A stretch of 57,096 nucleotides of DNA. Origin: Pseudomonadota bacterium (GTDB lineage Bacteria > Pseudomonadota > Gammaproteobacteria > Ga0077536). Numbering within the stretch: the first letter of the stretch is position 1; each line of letters begins with the position of its first letter. The stretch spans positions 1 through 57,096 of the forward strand of contig JAQCEL010000005.1 of NCBI GenBank assembly GCA_027618655.1, in the 5' to 3' direction. A model generated the notes under the pieces. That model ran no database searches. It saw nothing but the letters and a program-made list of their open reading frames with translations, and was not told the DNA's origin. Shown in pieces: positions 27,513-36,246 of this stretch. The position numbers were made by a program, and so were the translations under genes.

Positions 27513-28952
27513 ATGCGCATTGAAGATGACCAGTCGCGTTTGCCGATCAAGATCGATTCGACGAGTAACGGGGAATACGCACCACTACGCCTGCCGAAGA
27601 TCAATGTCCTCGGCAATTCCCTAGCGCGCGAAACGATATCGAGATGCGCGGTTCGCTTGAACGTCCAGCGGCGACGTTTTTTGCACACAGCGTGTGCAGC
27701 GGCGGCGACACTGTTCTCGTTTAATTCCGTCAATTCTGCGGCTGGCCGCCAAGGCGGCAGTTTTGCCGTCTCCGAAGAGTCCTTGCTTGATAATGAATTG
27801 GCAATGCAAGAATTGGGTGGCAACGAGTTCATCTTCGATGCGCAAGGTCACTATGTCGTACCGCCAAGCTTAGTCAGAACCTTAAAACCCGGTTGTCGCA
27901 ACGATCATCGACTATTGAGCCGCGACTACATGCGGTGTCTCGGCGCTGACGCCTTTATTAAGGACGTTTTTCTCGATAGCGACACGGATATGATGATGTT
28001 CTCGTTCGTCCCATCATTGCGTTCTGAAGAACCGTTAACGATTGCCGAGGCGGCCGCAACACGTGAAATCGTCGAGCGCATGGGACGCCATCATCGATTG
28101 CTCATCCATGGTCGAGTCAATCCGAATCAAGCGGGCGATCTAGAAAGCATGGATGAGCTTGCCGAGCGCTGGGGCATTTCCGCGTGGAAATGCTACACAC
28201 AATGGGGACCCCACGGGCGCGGCTTTTTTCTCGACGATCCGATCACAGGTATACCGTTTATCGAAAACGCCGTGCGACTCGGGATCCGCAATATTTGCAT
28301 TCACAAGGGGATCCCGTTCGGGAAGCGCTCCTACGAGCATTCCTTATGCACTGATATCGGCCGAGTCGCAGCGCGATTTCCGAACGTGAATTTTTTGGTA
28401 TATCACTCGGGCTATATTCCGGGTCGCGCAGAAGGTCCTTACGATCCGACGCGCGGCGAAGGTGTCGATGAATTAATCCGCTCCGTACTCGACGCTGGCT
28501 TAGGTCGACACAGCAACGTTTATGCAGAACTAGGGACGACGTGGCGTTTGCTGATGCGTGACCCAGTCGAGGCGGCGCACTGTCTCGGCAAACTCGTCAA
28601 GTATTTAGGCGAGGATAACGTACTGTATGGCTCGGATAGCGTATGGTACGGATCGCCGCAAGACCAGATCCAGGCATTTAGAGCGTTCCAGATCTCAGCC
28701 GAATTTCAGGAGCGCTTTGGTTACCCGGCCATGACAAAGCTATTACGGGCAAAAATTTTCGGCCTAAACGCTGCGCGCGTATACGGCATTGAGTTACCTG
28801 AGGTGCTTCAACGAGCTCGCGGTGATGCTGTGGCGAGCGCGCGCGAAGAATATCGCAATGCGCCGGTCCCGCACTTCGGCACATATGGCCCACGAACGCG
28901 ACGTGAATTTATCGATTTAATGAAGCGACAAGGCAATAATGGTGCGAGTTAA
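27513..28952 (+). CDS. Amidohydrolase-family (amidohydrolase 2) protein with a Tat signal
   Basis: The 479-residue frame contains a twin-arginine signal, QRRRFLHTACAAAATLFSFN, so export to the periplasm is likely. The n-region before it is unusually long if the ATG at 27513 is used; a TTG at 27657 would give a normal Tat leader. The TIM-barrel metal positions read FDAQGHYV (Q-x-H in place of H-x-H), IRNICIHKG, LVYHSGY and YGSDSVW. Related enzymes include decarboxylases and hydrolases. It is followed 17 bases later by a PhyH gene and is divergent to another, so the three probably work on one substrate. Confidence 0.85.
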   Translation: MRIEDDQSRLPIKIDSTSNGEYAPLRLPKINVLGNSLARETISRCAVRLNVQRRRFLHTACAAAATLFSFNSVNSAAGRQGGSFAVSEESLLDNELAMQELGGNEFIFDAQGHYVVPPSLVRTLKPGCRNDHRLLSRDYMRCLGADAFIKDVFLDSDTDMMMFSFVPSLRSEEPLTIAEAAATREIVERMGRHHRLLIHGRVNPNQAGDLESMDELAERWGISAWKCYTQWGPHGRGFFLDDPITGIPFIENAVRLGIRNICIHKGIPFGKRSYEHSLCTDIGRVAARFPNVNFLVYHSGYIPGRAEGPYDPTRGEGVDELIRSVLDAGLGRHSNVYAELGTTWRLLMRDPVEAAHCLGKLVKYLGEDNVLYGSDSVWYGSPQDQIQAFRAFQISAEFQERFGYPAMTKLLRAKIFGLNAARVYGIELPEVLQRARGDAVASAREEYRNAPVPHFGTYGPRTRREFIDLMKRQGNNGAS

Positions 28953-28969
28953 TCTAAATAGGTGCGCTT

Positions 28970-29866
28970 GTGTCGAACACATTAGATAAAGTTAAGTCCC
29001 TCGCAGCTGAGTATCGTCGTGACGGCGCAATTTGCGTACCCAATGTGTTGGATAGCACTGCTCTAGCTGAGGCCGAGCGTTACTACAATTGGAGCATCAC
29101 TCATCCCTCGCCGTCCGCTTGCGAGTTTTTTGAAAACGACGACGGCACGTTCTATCAGGATCAGTGTCATCCCGACGCCGCGATTAATTATCGCGAATTT
29201 CTCGAACAGACGATCTTGGCCGACGTGGTAGCAGCGCTCTGGGGAACCGACGAAGTGTGGTTCCTCTATGAACAAGTATTCTTAAAAGAGGGCACGAAAA
29301 CGCGACGCACGCCGTGGCATCAAGATTCGTCCTATCTTGCGCTAGACGGTGAACACATTGCCGTTGTCTGGGTTAATTTCGATCCGGTCCGCAAGGACCA
29401 GTCCTTAGAGTTCGTACGTGGCTCGCATTTGACGACCTTATACGATGGTTCCGCCTTCGATGCGGATGATCCGACGAAACCGGTCTATGGCAAAGGCTTG
29501 CCGAGGTTGCCGGATATTGAATCTGATCGGGCGAATTGGGACATTGTTTCGTGGGCAGTAAATCCCGGCGATGTGGTCGTGTTTCATCCGTCGACTTTGC
29601 ACGGCGGTTCACCAACAGATGGCCTGCGCCGGCGTACGTTGTCCTTGCGGCTCTTTGGGCCAGATGCGGTATATGCGGTTCGACCGAAGCCCGCACTCGC
29701 GCCATTAGTCGCTGGACTGCATGATAATTTCACTGCCGGGCAAGCTTTCCGGCACGTCGCTTTCCCGCGCCTACGTCCAACTCCCGCAGGCTTCGAACAG
29801 GTGTCATCCGCGCGTGCGCACACGGTGTCCGTGAAAACGCAAATGCAAGCGGGAGCGATCGACTAA
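28970..29866 (+). CDS. Phytanoyl-CoA dioxygenase (PhyH) family protein
   Basis: It begins with a GTG at 28970, 17 bases after the Tat-amidohydrolase, and encodes 298 residues. Iron ligands are in TPWHQDSSYLAL and VVFHPSTLHGG, and the 2-oxoglutarate Arg is in RRRTLSLRLFGPD. It is a paralogue of the PhyH protein at 26506-27357. It probably hydroxylates a step before or after the amidohydrolase. The two PhyH genes could act in sequence or on related substrates; the sequence does not decide. Confidence 0.92.
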   Translation: MSNTLDKVKSLAAEYRRDGAICVPNVLDSTALAEAERYYNWSITHPSPSACEFFENDDGTFYQDQCHPDAAINYREFLEQTILADVVAALWGTDEVWFLYEQVFLKEGTKTRRTPWHQDSSYLALDGEHIAVVWVNFDPVRKDQSLEFVRGSHLTTLYDGSAFDADDPTKPVYGKGLPRLPDIESDRANWDIVSWAVNPGDVVVFHPSTLHGGSPTDGLRRRTLSLRLFGPDAVYAVRPKPALAPLVAGLHDNFTAGQAFRHVAFPRLRPTPAGFEQVSSARAHTVSVKTQMQAGAID

Positions 29867-30194
29867 TTTGCGGCGGGCACGCAGTAATTTTCGAGCCCGC
29901 GGGCCATCGAAAACAGACGCTGTGCAGAACACTCAGCGATCCGCTTCGCAGCCGCGAACCATTTACGGTCGCAAGCTAACATCGCGTGAAAAATTGCCGG
30001 AACCCCGGTTAGCGAATATTCTCCGATCTAAACGGTATTGAGACATTTCAAAAGCTAAGGTATTTTTCACAACCACGGACCCGGGGATCGGGTCTATGTC
30101 CGTTGAGGAAATTCAACGGATTTATGATCCTTCAGACACGCAAAGTCGATCCCGAGGGATTAATCACCAATCCAAAATCTGACGACGACCCCAA
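29867..30194. other. Gene-free interval with one short inverted repeat
   Basis: No convincing reading frame is present. The only structure seen is a short perfect hairpin, CCGTTGA / TCAACGG with a six-base loop, at 30100-30119, not followed by a T run. Stop codons occur in all frames. It may carry the promoter of the small membrane protein at 30195, but no clear -35/-10 pair was found. Confidence 0.4.
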
Positions 30195-30590
30195 ATGGAC
30201 GAGATCGACGCGCTAAAAAGACAAGTAGCGGAACTCCGTGCTGAATTAGTCAAAACGCAAGCGCAAGCGCGCGAGCAACGCGAATCATTTAACCAGCTCC
30301 TCGCGGAGCGTGAAGTATCCGAGTCGCCGAAAAAATCTGAACGCAAACGTGGAAATCGCGAACGTGGCGCGTTTGACAGTGCCTCAGGAATCGATAGTCA
30401 ACGCGCGCCGCGCAATAGATCCGGATCATCGAGTAGACGTCGCCATTGGAACCGAGTAACGGATCGGGTGCTGCGGTCGATTGCAATTGGTGCCTTTGTA
30501 CTCGCGGTTTGTGGGATCCTCGGTACCGTGATTTACTCATTCAGTGCTTCCGATTCCCAATCTGAAATCGAGATTTCGCAACCTGAGTGA
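30195..30590 (+). CDS. Small coiled-coil protein with one membrane segment
   Basis: The 131-residue protein starts with a heptad-type helix (MDEIDALKRQVAELRAELVK), then a basic, serine-rich linker (KKSERKRGNRERG, RNRSGSSSRRRHW). One membrane helix follows (RSIAIGAFVLAVCGILGTVI) with a short acidic tail. No family is recognised. The basic stretch before the helix suggests the coiled coil faces the cytoplasm. It is a single gene, and its codon pattern looks like that of its neighbours. Confidence 0.55.
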   Translation: MDEIDALKRQVAELRAELVKTQAQAREQRESFNQLLAEREVSESPKKSERKRGNRERGAFDSASGIDSQRAPRNRSGSSSRRRHWNRVTDRVLRSIAIGAFVLAVCGILGTVIYSFSASDSQSEIEISQPE

Positions 30591-30851
30591 TTTGTTTGAT
30601 AACGTCGATGCTGCTAGCAATTGATGGAACATTTTGAGTATGAAAAACGACCGTGCGGCGTTTTACCTCCGCACTCGCAATCACTGCTATAACGTTGTTC
30701 TCAAACGTGAGGTCAAGAAGTCCGCGCAAAGCGCGAGACTGATTCAATTACTCAGGTGATTACCTTATAGGCATTGGGTGGGTGTTCGCCACTTGCTTGT
30801 TTTTGTGTGGTAACGGCCGAATAATGCGACTACTTAACCGGAGGACCTAGC

Positions 30852-31490
30852 ATGGAAAATACCAACAAAGAATTCGAAATCTTAGGCTTGAACCACGTTG
30901 CGATGGTGTGTAGCGATATGGAACGCACGATCGATTTTTATACGAACGTCCTTGGCATGAAGCTCACTAAGTCGTTCGATTTACCCGGTGGTCTCGGGCA
31001 GCATTTTTTCTTCAGCATGGGTGGTCGCGAATGTTTAGCATTCTTTTGGTTCACCGAAGCGCAAAAGCGAATCCCTGGTGTGTCCAATCCGCGCGCGAAT
31101 ATCGATCCCGCGAAAGTGTTTGCCGATCCAACCGCGATAACGTCCTCACATGGTTCAATGAACCATTTCGCGTTTAATGTTCCGGCCGAGAAGATCAACG
31201 AATACCGACAAAAATTAATCGATAAAGGCGTCGATGTTAGCCCGCTGATGCATCACGATAATTCTGAAATGCAGGCGTCTGACGAAGTCCACGCAGGAAC
31301 TTGGGTTAGTTCGATTTACTTCCAAGATCCTGATGGGATCCTCCTGGAATTTGCCGCATGGCAACGCGAATTCAGTCCTGAAATGGGCGACGTCGCGGAT
31401 ACTAAGGGCGCGAGACCTGAAGACATTCCTAAGTATCGAAAGATGACTGAGGAATTTGCGAAAAAAATGGCGGAATTAGAACCTGCTTAA
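30852..31490 (+). CDS. VOC (glyoxalase/bleomycin-resistance) family protein
   Basis: The 212-residue protein has two beta-alpha-beta modules: LNHVAMVCSDMERTIDFYTN with H at the first metal position, and MNHFAFNVPAEKINEYRQKL, then IYFQDPDGILLEFAAWQ with a metal-ligand Glu. The start is well defined by CCGGAGGACC before the ATG. The family includes extradiol-type dioxygenases, isomerases and lyases. The C-terminal tail (EFAKKMAELEPA) is a short charged helix. The local neighbourhood does not name the substrate. Confidence 0.9.
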   Translation: MENTNKEFEILGLNHVAMVCSDMERTIDFYTNVLGMKLTKSFDLPGGLGQHFFFSMGGRECLAFFWFTEAQKRIPGVSNPRANIDPAKVFADPTAITSSHGSMNHFAFNVPAEKINEYRQKLIDKGVDVSPLMHHDNSEMQASDEVHAGTWVSSIYFQDPDGILLEFAAWQREFSPEMGDVADTKGARPEDIPKYRKMTEEFAKKMAELEPA

Positions 31491-31631
31491 GCGCGCAACG
31501 ACTTTCATTCGGCAATACGTGAGTGGGGAATGAGTGATGGTTCCTCATTCGTCCTCCAATTGATAGACGGATCCGTGCTTGAATCGGCCATGGCGAGCTA
31601 TGCCCGACGCGCACTAGAAAATTACCCTTAG

Positions 31632-31645
31632 GCGGGAATTCCCGC
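31632..31645. promoter_or_regulatory. Perfect 14-bp palindrome
   Basis: GCGGGAATTCCCGC is self-complementary with no spacer, in the gap before the MBL-fold gene. It could be an operator for a dimeric regulator or part of the adjacent stem-loop structure. No function is proven. Confidence 0.3.
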
Positions 31646-31652
31646 AGAACAA

Positions 31653-31676
31653 GCAAGCCGAGACATCTCGGTTTGC
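31653..31676 (+). terminator. Stem-loop, possible terminator after the VOC gene
   Basis: GCAAGCCGAG pairs with CTCGGTTTGC (one G-T pair) around a four-base loop. A run of five T residues follows about nine bases later. The late T run makes terminator function only possible. It lies between VOC and MBL-fold genes. Confidence 0.35.
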
Positions 31677-31757
31677 GAACATATTTTTCGTCTATCGGTT
31701 GCTCCCTAGCTTACAACTGTTGTTCGCCTCGACCTTTGAGTTCGATAGGAGAAATAG

Positions 31758-32867
31758 ATGCGTCGATGTAACTCGCGCTTAAAGTTCGTGAGTCTCGGCG
31801 GATATTTTCTCGGCGTAACCGTTCTAGTAAGCGGCTTCATGTTGACGACCTTGGAATGTCTAGCCGAAATTGATGGGCAGAAATGGCATCACCTCGACAA
31901 CGGCACGTTTCGAAATCCGCAAGGTAGCGCCGAAGGCACTGCGACAATTGGCGACATGCTGTCGTTTTTTGGGCGGCGTATGCGCGATAAACCGCCACGG
32001 GTACCACCCACGCACGTCCTACCTCAAGCGGAGGCATTGAGCGCGTACCACGTGACCGCGGGTCAAGACACGGTAACGTGGTTAGGCCACGCCGCATTTC
32101 TGCTGCGCTTAAATGGCAAGACAGTGCTCACGGATCCGTATTTGACCCAACGAGCCGGCCGTCTCGGCCTCGGACCGAATCGTTATGTCGAGCCGGGTTT
32201 GGCGCTTGAATCGCTACCGCCAATCGATGTCGTGCTCGTTAGTCATAATCACTACGATCACTTGGACGCTAAAACGATTGAGGCTCTACCAAACAAGGAT
32301 AGTATCCACGTGGTCGTGCCACTTGGACTCGGCGCGTTCTTCGAACAACGCGGTTATGTGAATGTGACCGAGCGCGATTGGTATGAAAGCACGTCGATTG
32401 ATGGCATCGAAATTCAGGTGTTACCCGCGATTCATTTTTCTCGACGCGGTGCATTCGATCGTAATCGAAGTTTATGGGGTGGCTTTGCGATTCGGACTCA
32501 AGCAGTCAAAATTTTTCATTCTGGCGATACCGGTTACGGTCCCGTATTCAAAGAAATTGGCGAGCGGGCCGGACCGTTCGACTTAGCGCTCGTCGCGATC
32601 GGCGCATATCTTCCGAGCAGCATCATGAAAACCGTACATCTCACCCCGGAGGAAGCATTAGAAGTTGTCGAAGACGTCAACGCCAGTGCCGCGATTGGTA
32701 TGCACTGGGGAACCGTACAACTAACGGACGAGGATCCGTTTGAGCCGCCAGAGCGCTTTCGTGCTGCTGCTAGTGCACGTGGCTGGTTGGCGAATCGTGC
32801 GCAGGTCATGCGTATCGGCGAAACGTGGTCCCTGCCAATATTGTCGTCGAATCAGTCTGTGAGGTAG
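31758..32867 (+). CDS. MBL-fold metal-dependent hydrolase (NAPE-PLD/UlaG-like)
   Basis: The 369-residue protein has an N-terminal hydrophobic signal or anchor (YFLGVTVLVSGFMLTTLE). The metallo-beta-lactamase core follows: TVTWLGHAAFLL, the metal motif H163-x-H165-x-D167-H168 in SHNHYDHLD, IHFSRRGAFDRN, HSGDTGYG and GMHWGT. The WLGHAAFLL start and the late histidines resemble the NAPE-PLD/RomA branch. It probably acts outside the cytoplasm on an ester, phosphodiester or lactone. AGGAGAAATAG precedes the ATG. Confidence 0.88.
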   Translation: MRRCNSRLKFVSLGGYFLGVTVLVSGFMLTTLECLAEIDGQKWHHLDNGTFRNPQGSAEGTATIGDMLSFFGRRMRDKPPRVPPTHVLPQAEALSAYHVTAGQDTVTWLGHAAFLLRLNGKTVLTDPYLTQRAGRLGLGPNRYVEPGLALESLPPIDVVLVSHNHYDHLDAKTIEALPNKDSIHVVVPLGLGAFFEQRGYVNVTERDWYESTSIDGIEIQVLPAIHFSRRGAFDRNRSLWGGFAIRTQAVKIFHSGDTGYGPVFKEIGERAGPFDLALVAIGAYLPSSIMKTVHLTPEEALEVVEDVNASAAIGMHWGTVQLTDEDPFEPPERFRAAASARGWLANRAQVMRIGETWSLPILSSNQSVR

Positions 32868-32937
32868 ACGCGATCTCACAAATATCCACGGCCGCGCCCG
32901 GCGCTATTGACCGCATCGATCCAGGCGTGACGAACGA

Positions 32938-33321
32938 TTAGCTGATTTTGCCTGCGGCCGGCCGGCTCAGCTGAAATAATTTTTGCAAATCGGGTAGTAA
33001 AAATCTAAAACCGAAAATGAGATCGTCGAGCGAATTGATCGGCTTCGGAAACCATACCGAGTAGACGCCCCAACGCGAAGAGTCGGCTGGTAGTATCTCG
33101 GTGCATTCGCCGCTTCCGATCTGCCACAGGAGATCTGCTCGTGACCCATCCGGTGCGACAACGAAGCCATCGCCGCTGATATCAGGGGCGTTCTCAAGGA
33201 ACTGGCTGATGGCGCCAAAAAACCATCCCTCGCATTCGCTCACAGCTATAACCGGATAGCCGTGATAAATCACGACCTCGTCGGTACCTGCCACACAACG
33301 TTGCTGCCCCGGCTTCGACAT
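32938..33321 (-). CDS. Hypothetical protein
   Basis: A 127-residue soluble protein with no recognised family. It has conserved-looking aromatic segments (CEGWFFGAISQFLENAPD, WGVYSVWFPKPINSLDDLIF), no membrane helix and no signal. It might be read in place of a shadow, but codon use and the lack of a better frame support it as real. It stands alone, convergent with the MBL-fold gene. Confidence 0.5.
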   Translation of the reverse strand: MSKPGQQRCVAGTDEVVIYHGYPVIAVSECEGWFFGAISQFLENAPDISGDGFVVAPDGSRADLLWQIGSGECTEILPADSSRWGVYSVWFPKPINSLDDLIFGFRFLLPDLQKLFQLSRPAAGKIS

Positions 33322-33413
33322 AGCAGGCCTTTTTACGAACGCGCTTGAGTTCGGATCAAAATAAAGCGTCGCGATTAGGACGAGCCAAACCGTGATCCGA
33401 ATATTTTATCGTT

Positions 33414-34439
33414 TTAGCGATCACGGAAAGCCGGAATAACGTGCTTAGCAAACAGCCCATTAGAAAGTGAACTCTTTTTGGGATCGATTCCCGCGAAGTG
33501 TGTGGAGCTGATGAAATCTGTGCAAGTAAATTCCTTACAAAAGGTATCAAGCTTTTCGGCGACTTGCTGCGGTGTGCCAGCCATGATCGCGCCGTCAGCC
33601 AAAGCCGACGTGCGAATATCCTCGGGCCGCTTAAACGGCAGTGGTTGATCATCGCCCTCGACGTCAGCTGCTTCACCTAGAACTCGCTCGTAATATCCGA
33701 AAACGTGAGCAAGGTGTTGTTGAATATCTTCCCACGCCTGATCTTCAGATTCCGCGCAATAGACCATCCGCAATTGCGCAATTTTGAACTTCGACGGATC
33801 GTGACCTAACTTTGCTAGGGTTTCCAAATACAACGGGGCGGGATCGGGCCCTAAGGTCGTCATGAGATTCGCGCCGAATTCGGCCGCACGTCGGATCGCT
33901 TTCGGTCCCCGGGCGCCGATCCATAGTGGGGGATGCGGTTGTTGGACGGGTTTTGGGGTCAAAGTTAGTTCTTTGGTTTGAGTGAATTTTCCGTTAAATG
34001 TCACTTTATCTTCAGTAAATAAGCGGCGCAGGAGTTCAATGCCCTCCACGAAGCGCGGCGCACGTTCGCTGCGGTCCACACAAAAAGCATTAAATTCGTC
34101 GTGTGTGTAGCCCATGCCGACACCAATATCGAAGCGTCCATCTGAAACGATATCTGCCAAGGTAATGTCTTCGGCGGCGCGCACTGGATGGATAAATGGC
34201 AACAGCAGAATAAACGTGCCGATACGAATCTTTGTGGTCACGGCAGCAACGGCGGCGGCCATTGAAAGCGACGCTGGATTATAGGCGTCTTCCGTAAAGT
34301 GATGCTCGGTGAGCCAAACGTTGTCGTAACCGAGGGCTTCGGCTTCAATCATTTGATCGAGCATCGCGCGATAAAACTTAGCTGGCGGGATGTGCCAACG
34401 TTGAGGATTTCGAAAATCGTACATAATGCCAAAGCGCAT
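33414..34439 (-). CDS. LLM class flavin-dependent oxidoreductase
   Basis: The 341-residue luciferase-like enzyme begins MRFGIMYDFRNPQRW. It has ALGYDNVWLTEHHF, TKIRIGTFILLLPFIHPVRA, DIVSDGRFDIGVGMGYTHDE and PLWIGARGPKAIRR. These are FMN- or F420-site segments of the bacterial luciferase family. The H-H in TEHHF is typical of the FMN/aldehyde subgroups. The reaction is likely oxygenation with reduced flavin supplied by a separate reductase. The start has GGGAGAACG upstream. It is divergent to the acyl-CoA ligase at 34625. Confidence 0.9.
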   Translation of the reverse strand: MRFGIMYDFRNPQRWHIPPAKFYRAMLDQMIEAEALGYDNVWLTEHHFTEDAYNPASLSMAAAVAAVTTKIRIGTFILLLPFIHPVRAAEDITLADIVSDGRFDIGVGMGYTHDEFNAFCVDRSERAPRFVEGIELLRRLFTEDKVTFNGKFTQTKELTLTPKPVQQPHPPLWIGARGPKAIRRAAEFGANLMTTLGPDPAPLYLETLAKLGHDPSKFKIAQLRMVYCAESEDQAWEDIQQHLAHVFGYYERVLGEAADVEGDDQPLPFKRPEDIRTSALADGAIMAGTPQQVAEKLDTFCKEFTCTDFISSTHFAGIDPKKSSLSNGLFAKHVIPAFRDR

Positions 34440-34624
34440 GTCGTTCTCCCTGGTTGTCGTTGGTTATATTGCGATCGCTACGTTGCCAACAGGCATTTTA
34501 GAAATTGGATTCTTGCCACGGTTTACAATTGCCAGTGAGTCGCTAATTGCGAGCAAAGCGCGGGTTAATATAACCTTAGTCCCGAACCGGATCTATTGTC
34601 CTCAATTGCAGTTGCATTACACCC

Positions 34625-36211
34625 ATGGATAAACCCACGAGCCGCACCACTTTCGCGTTGTTGCAGGAAATGACCAGCCGCGACCCCGCACACGATTGCG
34701 TCGTCGACGGCCACAGACGCTGGTCCTACAGCGACTTTACGCGCGACGTAGAGCGCACGGCGCGCGCGCTACTAGCGCAAAGCATAGAACATGGTGACCG
34801 CGTCGGGATCCTCGCGGGCAATCGCGCCGAATGGTTGATCGCGGATTTCGCCATCATGTCGATCGGCGCAATTAGCGTTGGTTTAAACACCTGGTCGAGC
34901 GCTAATGAACTCGCTTACCAGCTTGAACATGCTGGCGTTCGATTATTATTTATCGAGCCGACATTTCGCGAACGAAATTTTCTTCAACTCATTGAAGATG
35001 CTCGCGCGATTGCGGGCGGCTTCCCTGCCTTAGAAAATCTCGTTGTGCTCGCGGACGACGTCCCGGCGGCACACCCTAGTTGGGAGCGTTTCAACGCGTC
35101 TTCGGATCGAGTGAGTGAAGTCATGCTCGCAGCTGCACACGCGCGTGTCGATCCAAACGATGTTGCCTGCTTACTCTACACCTCCGGCTCAACTGCCTTA
35201 CCGAAAGGTGTGCCGTTGTTACACCGTGGATTGATCGAGAATATGTGGGAAATTGGTGAGCGACAGCAATTGCACGACAACGATCGCTTGTGGCTTGCCG
35301 TTTCTCTATTTTGGTCATTGGCTTGCGTTAACGCCTTGTTTGCAGTGCTTAGTCATCGCGGCACGATCGTCTTGCAGCATCACTTTGATGCAGCGCAAGC
35401 GCTGCAGCTAATCGAACAAGAACGCTGCACGATATTCTATGGAACACCGAACATGGCGCTCGCGCTCGCCGAACATCCCGATCTCGCGCAACGGAACCTA
35501 AGTAGCTTACGCACCGGGGTCACAATCGGCACACCGCCGCAGATCACGCGAGTTGCCGATCTTGGCGTCGCGCAAATTTGTAACGTGTACGGACTCACCG
35601 AGGCGTACGGGAATTCGACCGTTACGGAGGCATCTCTCGCACTCAACAAGCGTATCGAGACGGTAGGCCGTGCATTAAATGGCGTCGAAGTCCGAACCGT
35701 GAATGCTGATGACGTCGCGCAGCCCACAGGCCAGGTCGGGGAAGTTCAATTACGCGGCAATGTCACCCCAGGGTACTGGAATGATCCCGAGCGAACCGCC
35801 GAATCATTTACCTCAGACGGGTGGTTTCGAACCGGCGATCTGGGCTTGCTGGATCAAGAAGCTTATCTCTATTACCGAGGTCGTCTGAAAGAGATGGTAA
35901 AGACCGGCGGTATTAATGTTGCGCCGGCCGAAGTGGAACAAGCCCTAAGCACGCATCCGGCGATTGAACTCGCGTTCGTCACCGGGATCCCGGATCCGCG
36001 ATTCGACGAGACCTTAGCCGCCGTGATCGTGCTGCGTAAAGGACAAACAGCCGATGAAGCGAGCTTGCGCGAGCATTGCCGTGAAACGCTTGCGCCATAT
36101 AAGACGCCCCGGCATTTTCGATTTGTCGACGCGACGGCATTGCCGTTAACCACCACCGGAAAATTGCAAAGAAAACGTTTGGGTGAATTTTTCGGTGTTG
36201 AAACGACCTAA
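34625..36211 (+). CDS. AMP-binding acyl-CoA synthetase/ligase
   Basis: The 528-residue protein has the ANL-family motifs LLYTSGSTALPKGVPLLH (A3), GLTEAYGNSTVTEA (A5), DGWFRTGDLGLLD (A7), GRLKEMVKTGGINVAPAEVE (A8) and TTTGKLQRKRLG with the catalytic Lys (A10). It makes an acyl-adenylate and then an acyl-CoA, the entry step for beta-oxidation-type breakdown of a carboxylic acid. It is a single gene between two minus-strand genes. The A5 residues do not identify chain length. Confidence 0.93.
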   Translation: MDKPTSRTTFALLQEMTSRDPAHDCVVDGHRRWSYSDFTRDVERTARALLAQSIEHGDRVGILAGNRAEWLIADFAIMSIGAISVGLNTWSSANELAYQLEHAGVRLLFIEPTFRERNFLQLIEDARAIAGGFPALENLVVLADDVPAAHPSWERFNASSDRVSEVMLAAAHARVDPNDVACLLYTSGSTALPKGVPLLHRGLIENMWEIGERQQLHDNDRLWLAVSLFWSLACVNALFAVLSHRGTIVLQHHFDAAQALQLIEQERCTIFYGTPNMALALAEHPDLAQRNLSSLRTGVTIGTPPQITRVADLGVAQICNVYGLTEAYGNSTVTEASLALNKRIETVGRALNGVEVRTVNADDVAQPTGQVGEVQLRGNVTPGYWNDPERTAESFTSDGWFRTGDLGLLDQEAYLYYRGRLKEMVKTGGINVAPAEVEQALSTHPAIELAFVTGIPDPRFDETLAAVIVLRKGQTADEASLREHCRETLAPYKTPRHFRFVDATALPLTTTGKLQRKRLGEFFGVETT

Positions 36212-36223
36212 AATTTCCATTGA

Positions 36224-36246
36224 CTGGAGCTAGGCTCCGGCGTTTT
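36224..36246 (+). terminator. Short stem-loop and T run after the acyl-CoA ligase
   Basis: CTGGAGC pairs with GCTCCGG (one G-T pair) around a three-base loop, followed by CGTTTTATT. It is 13 bases after the ligase stop and touches the stop of the convergent PLP enzyme. The T run is short, so this is a modest terminator candidate. Confidence 0.45.
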
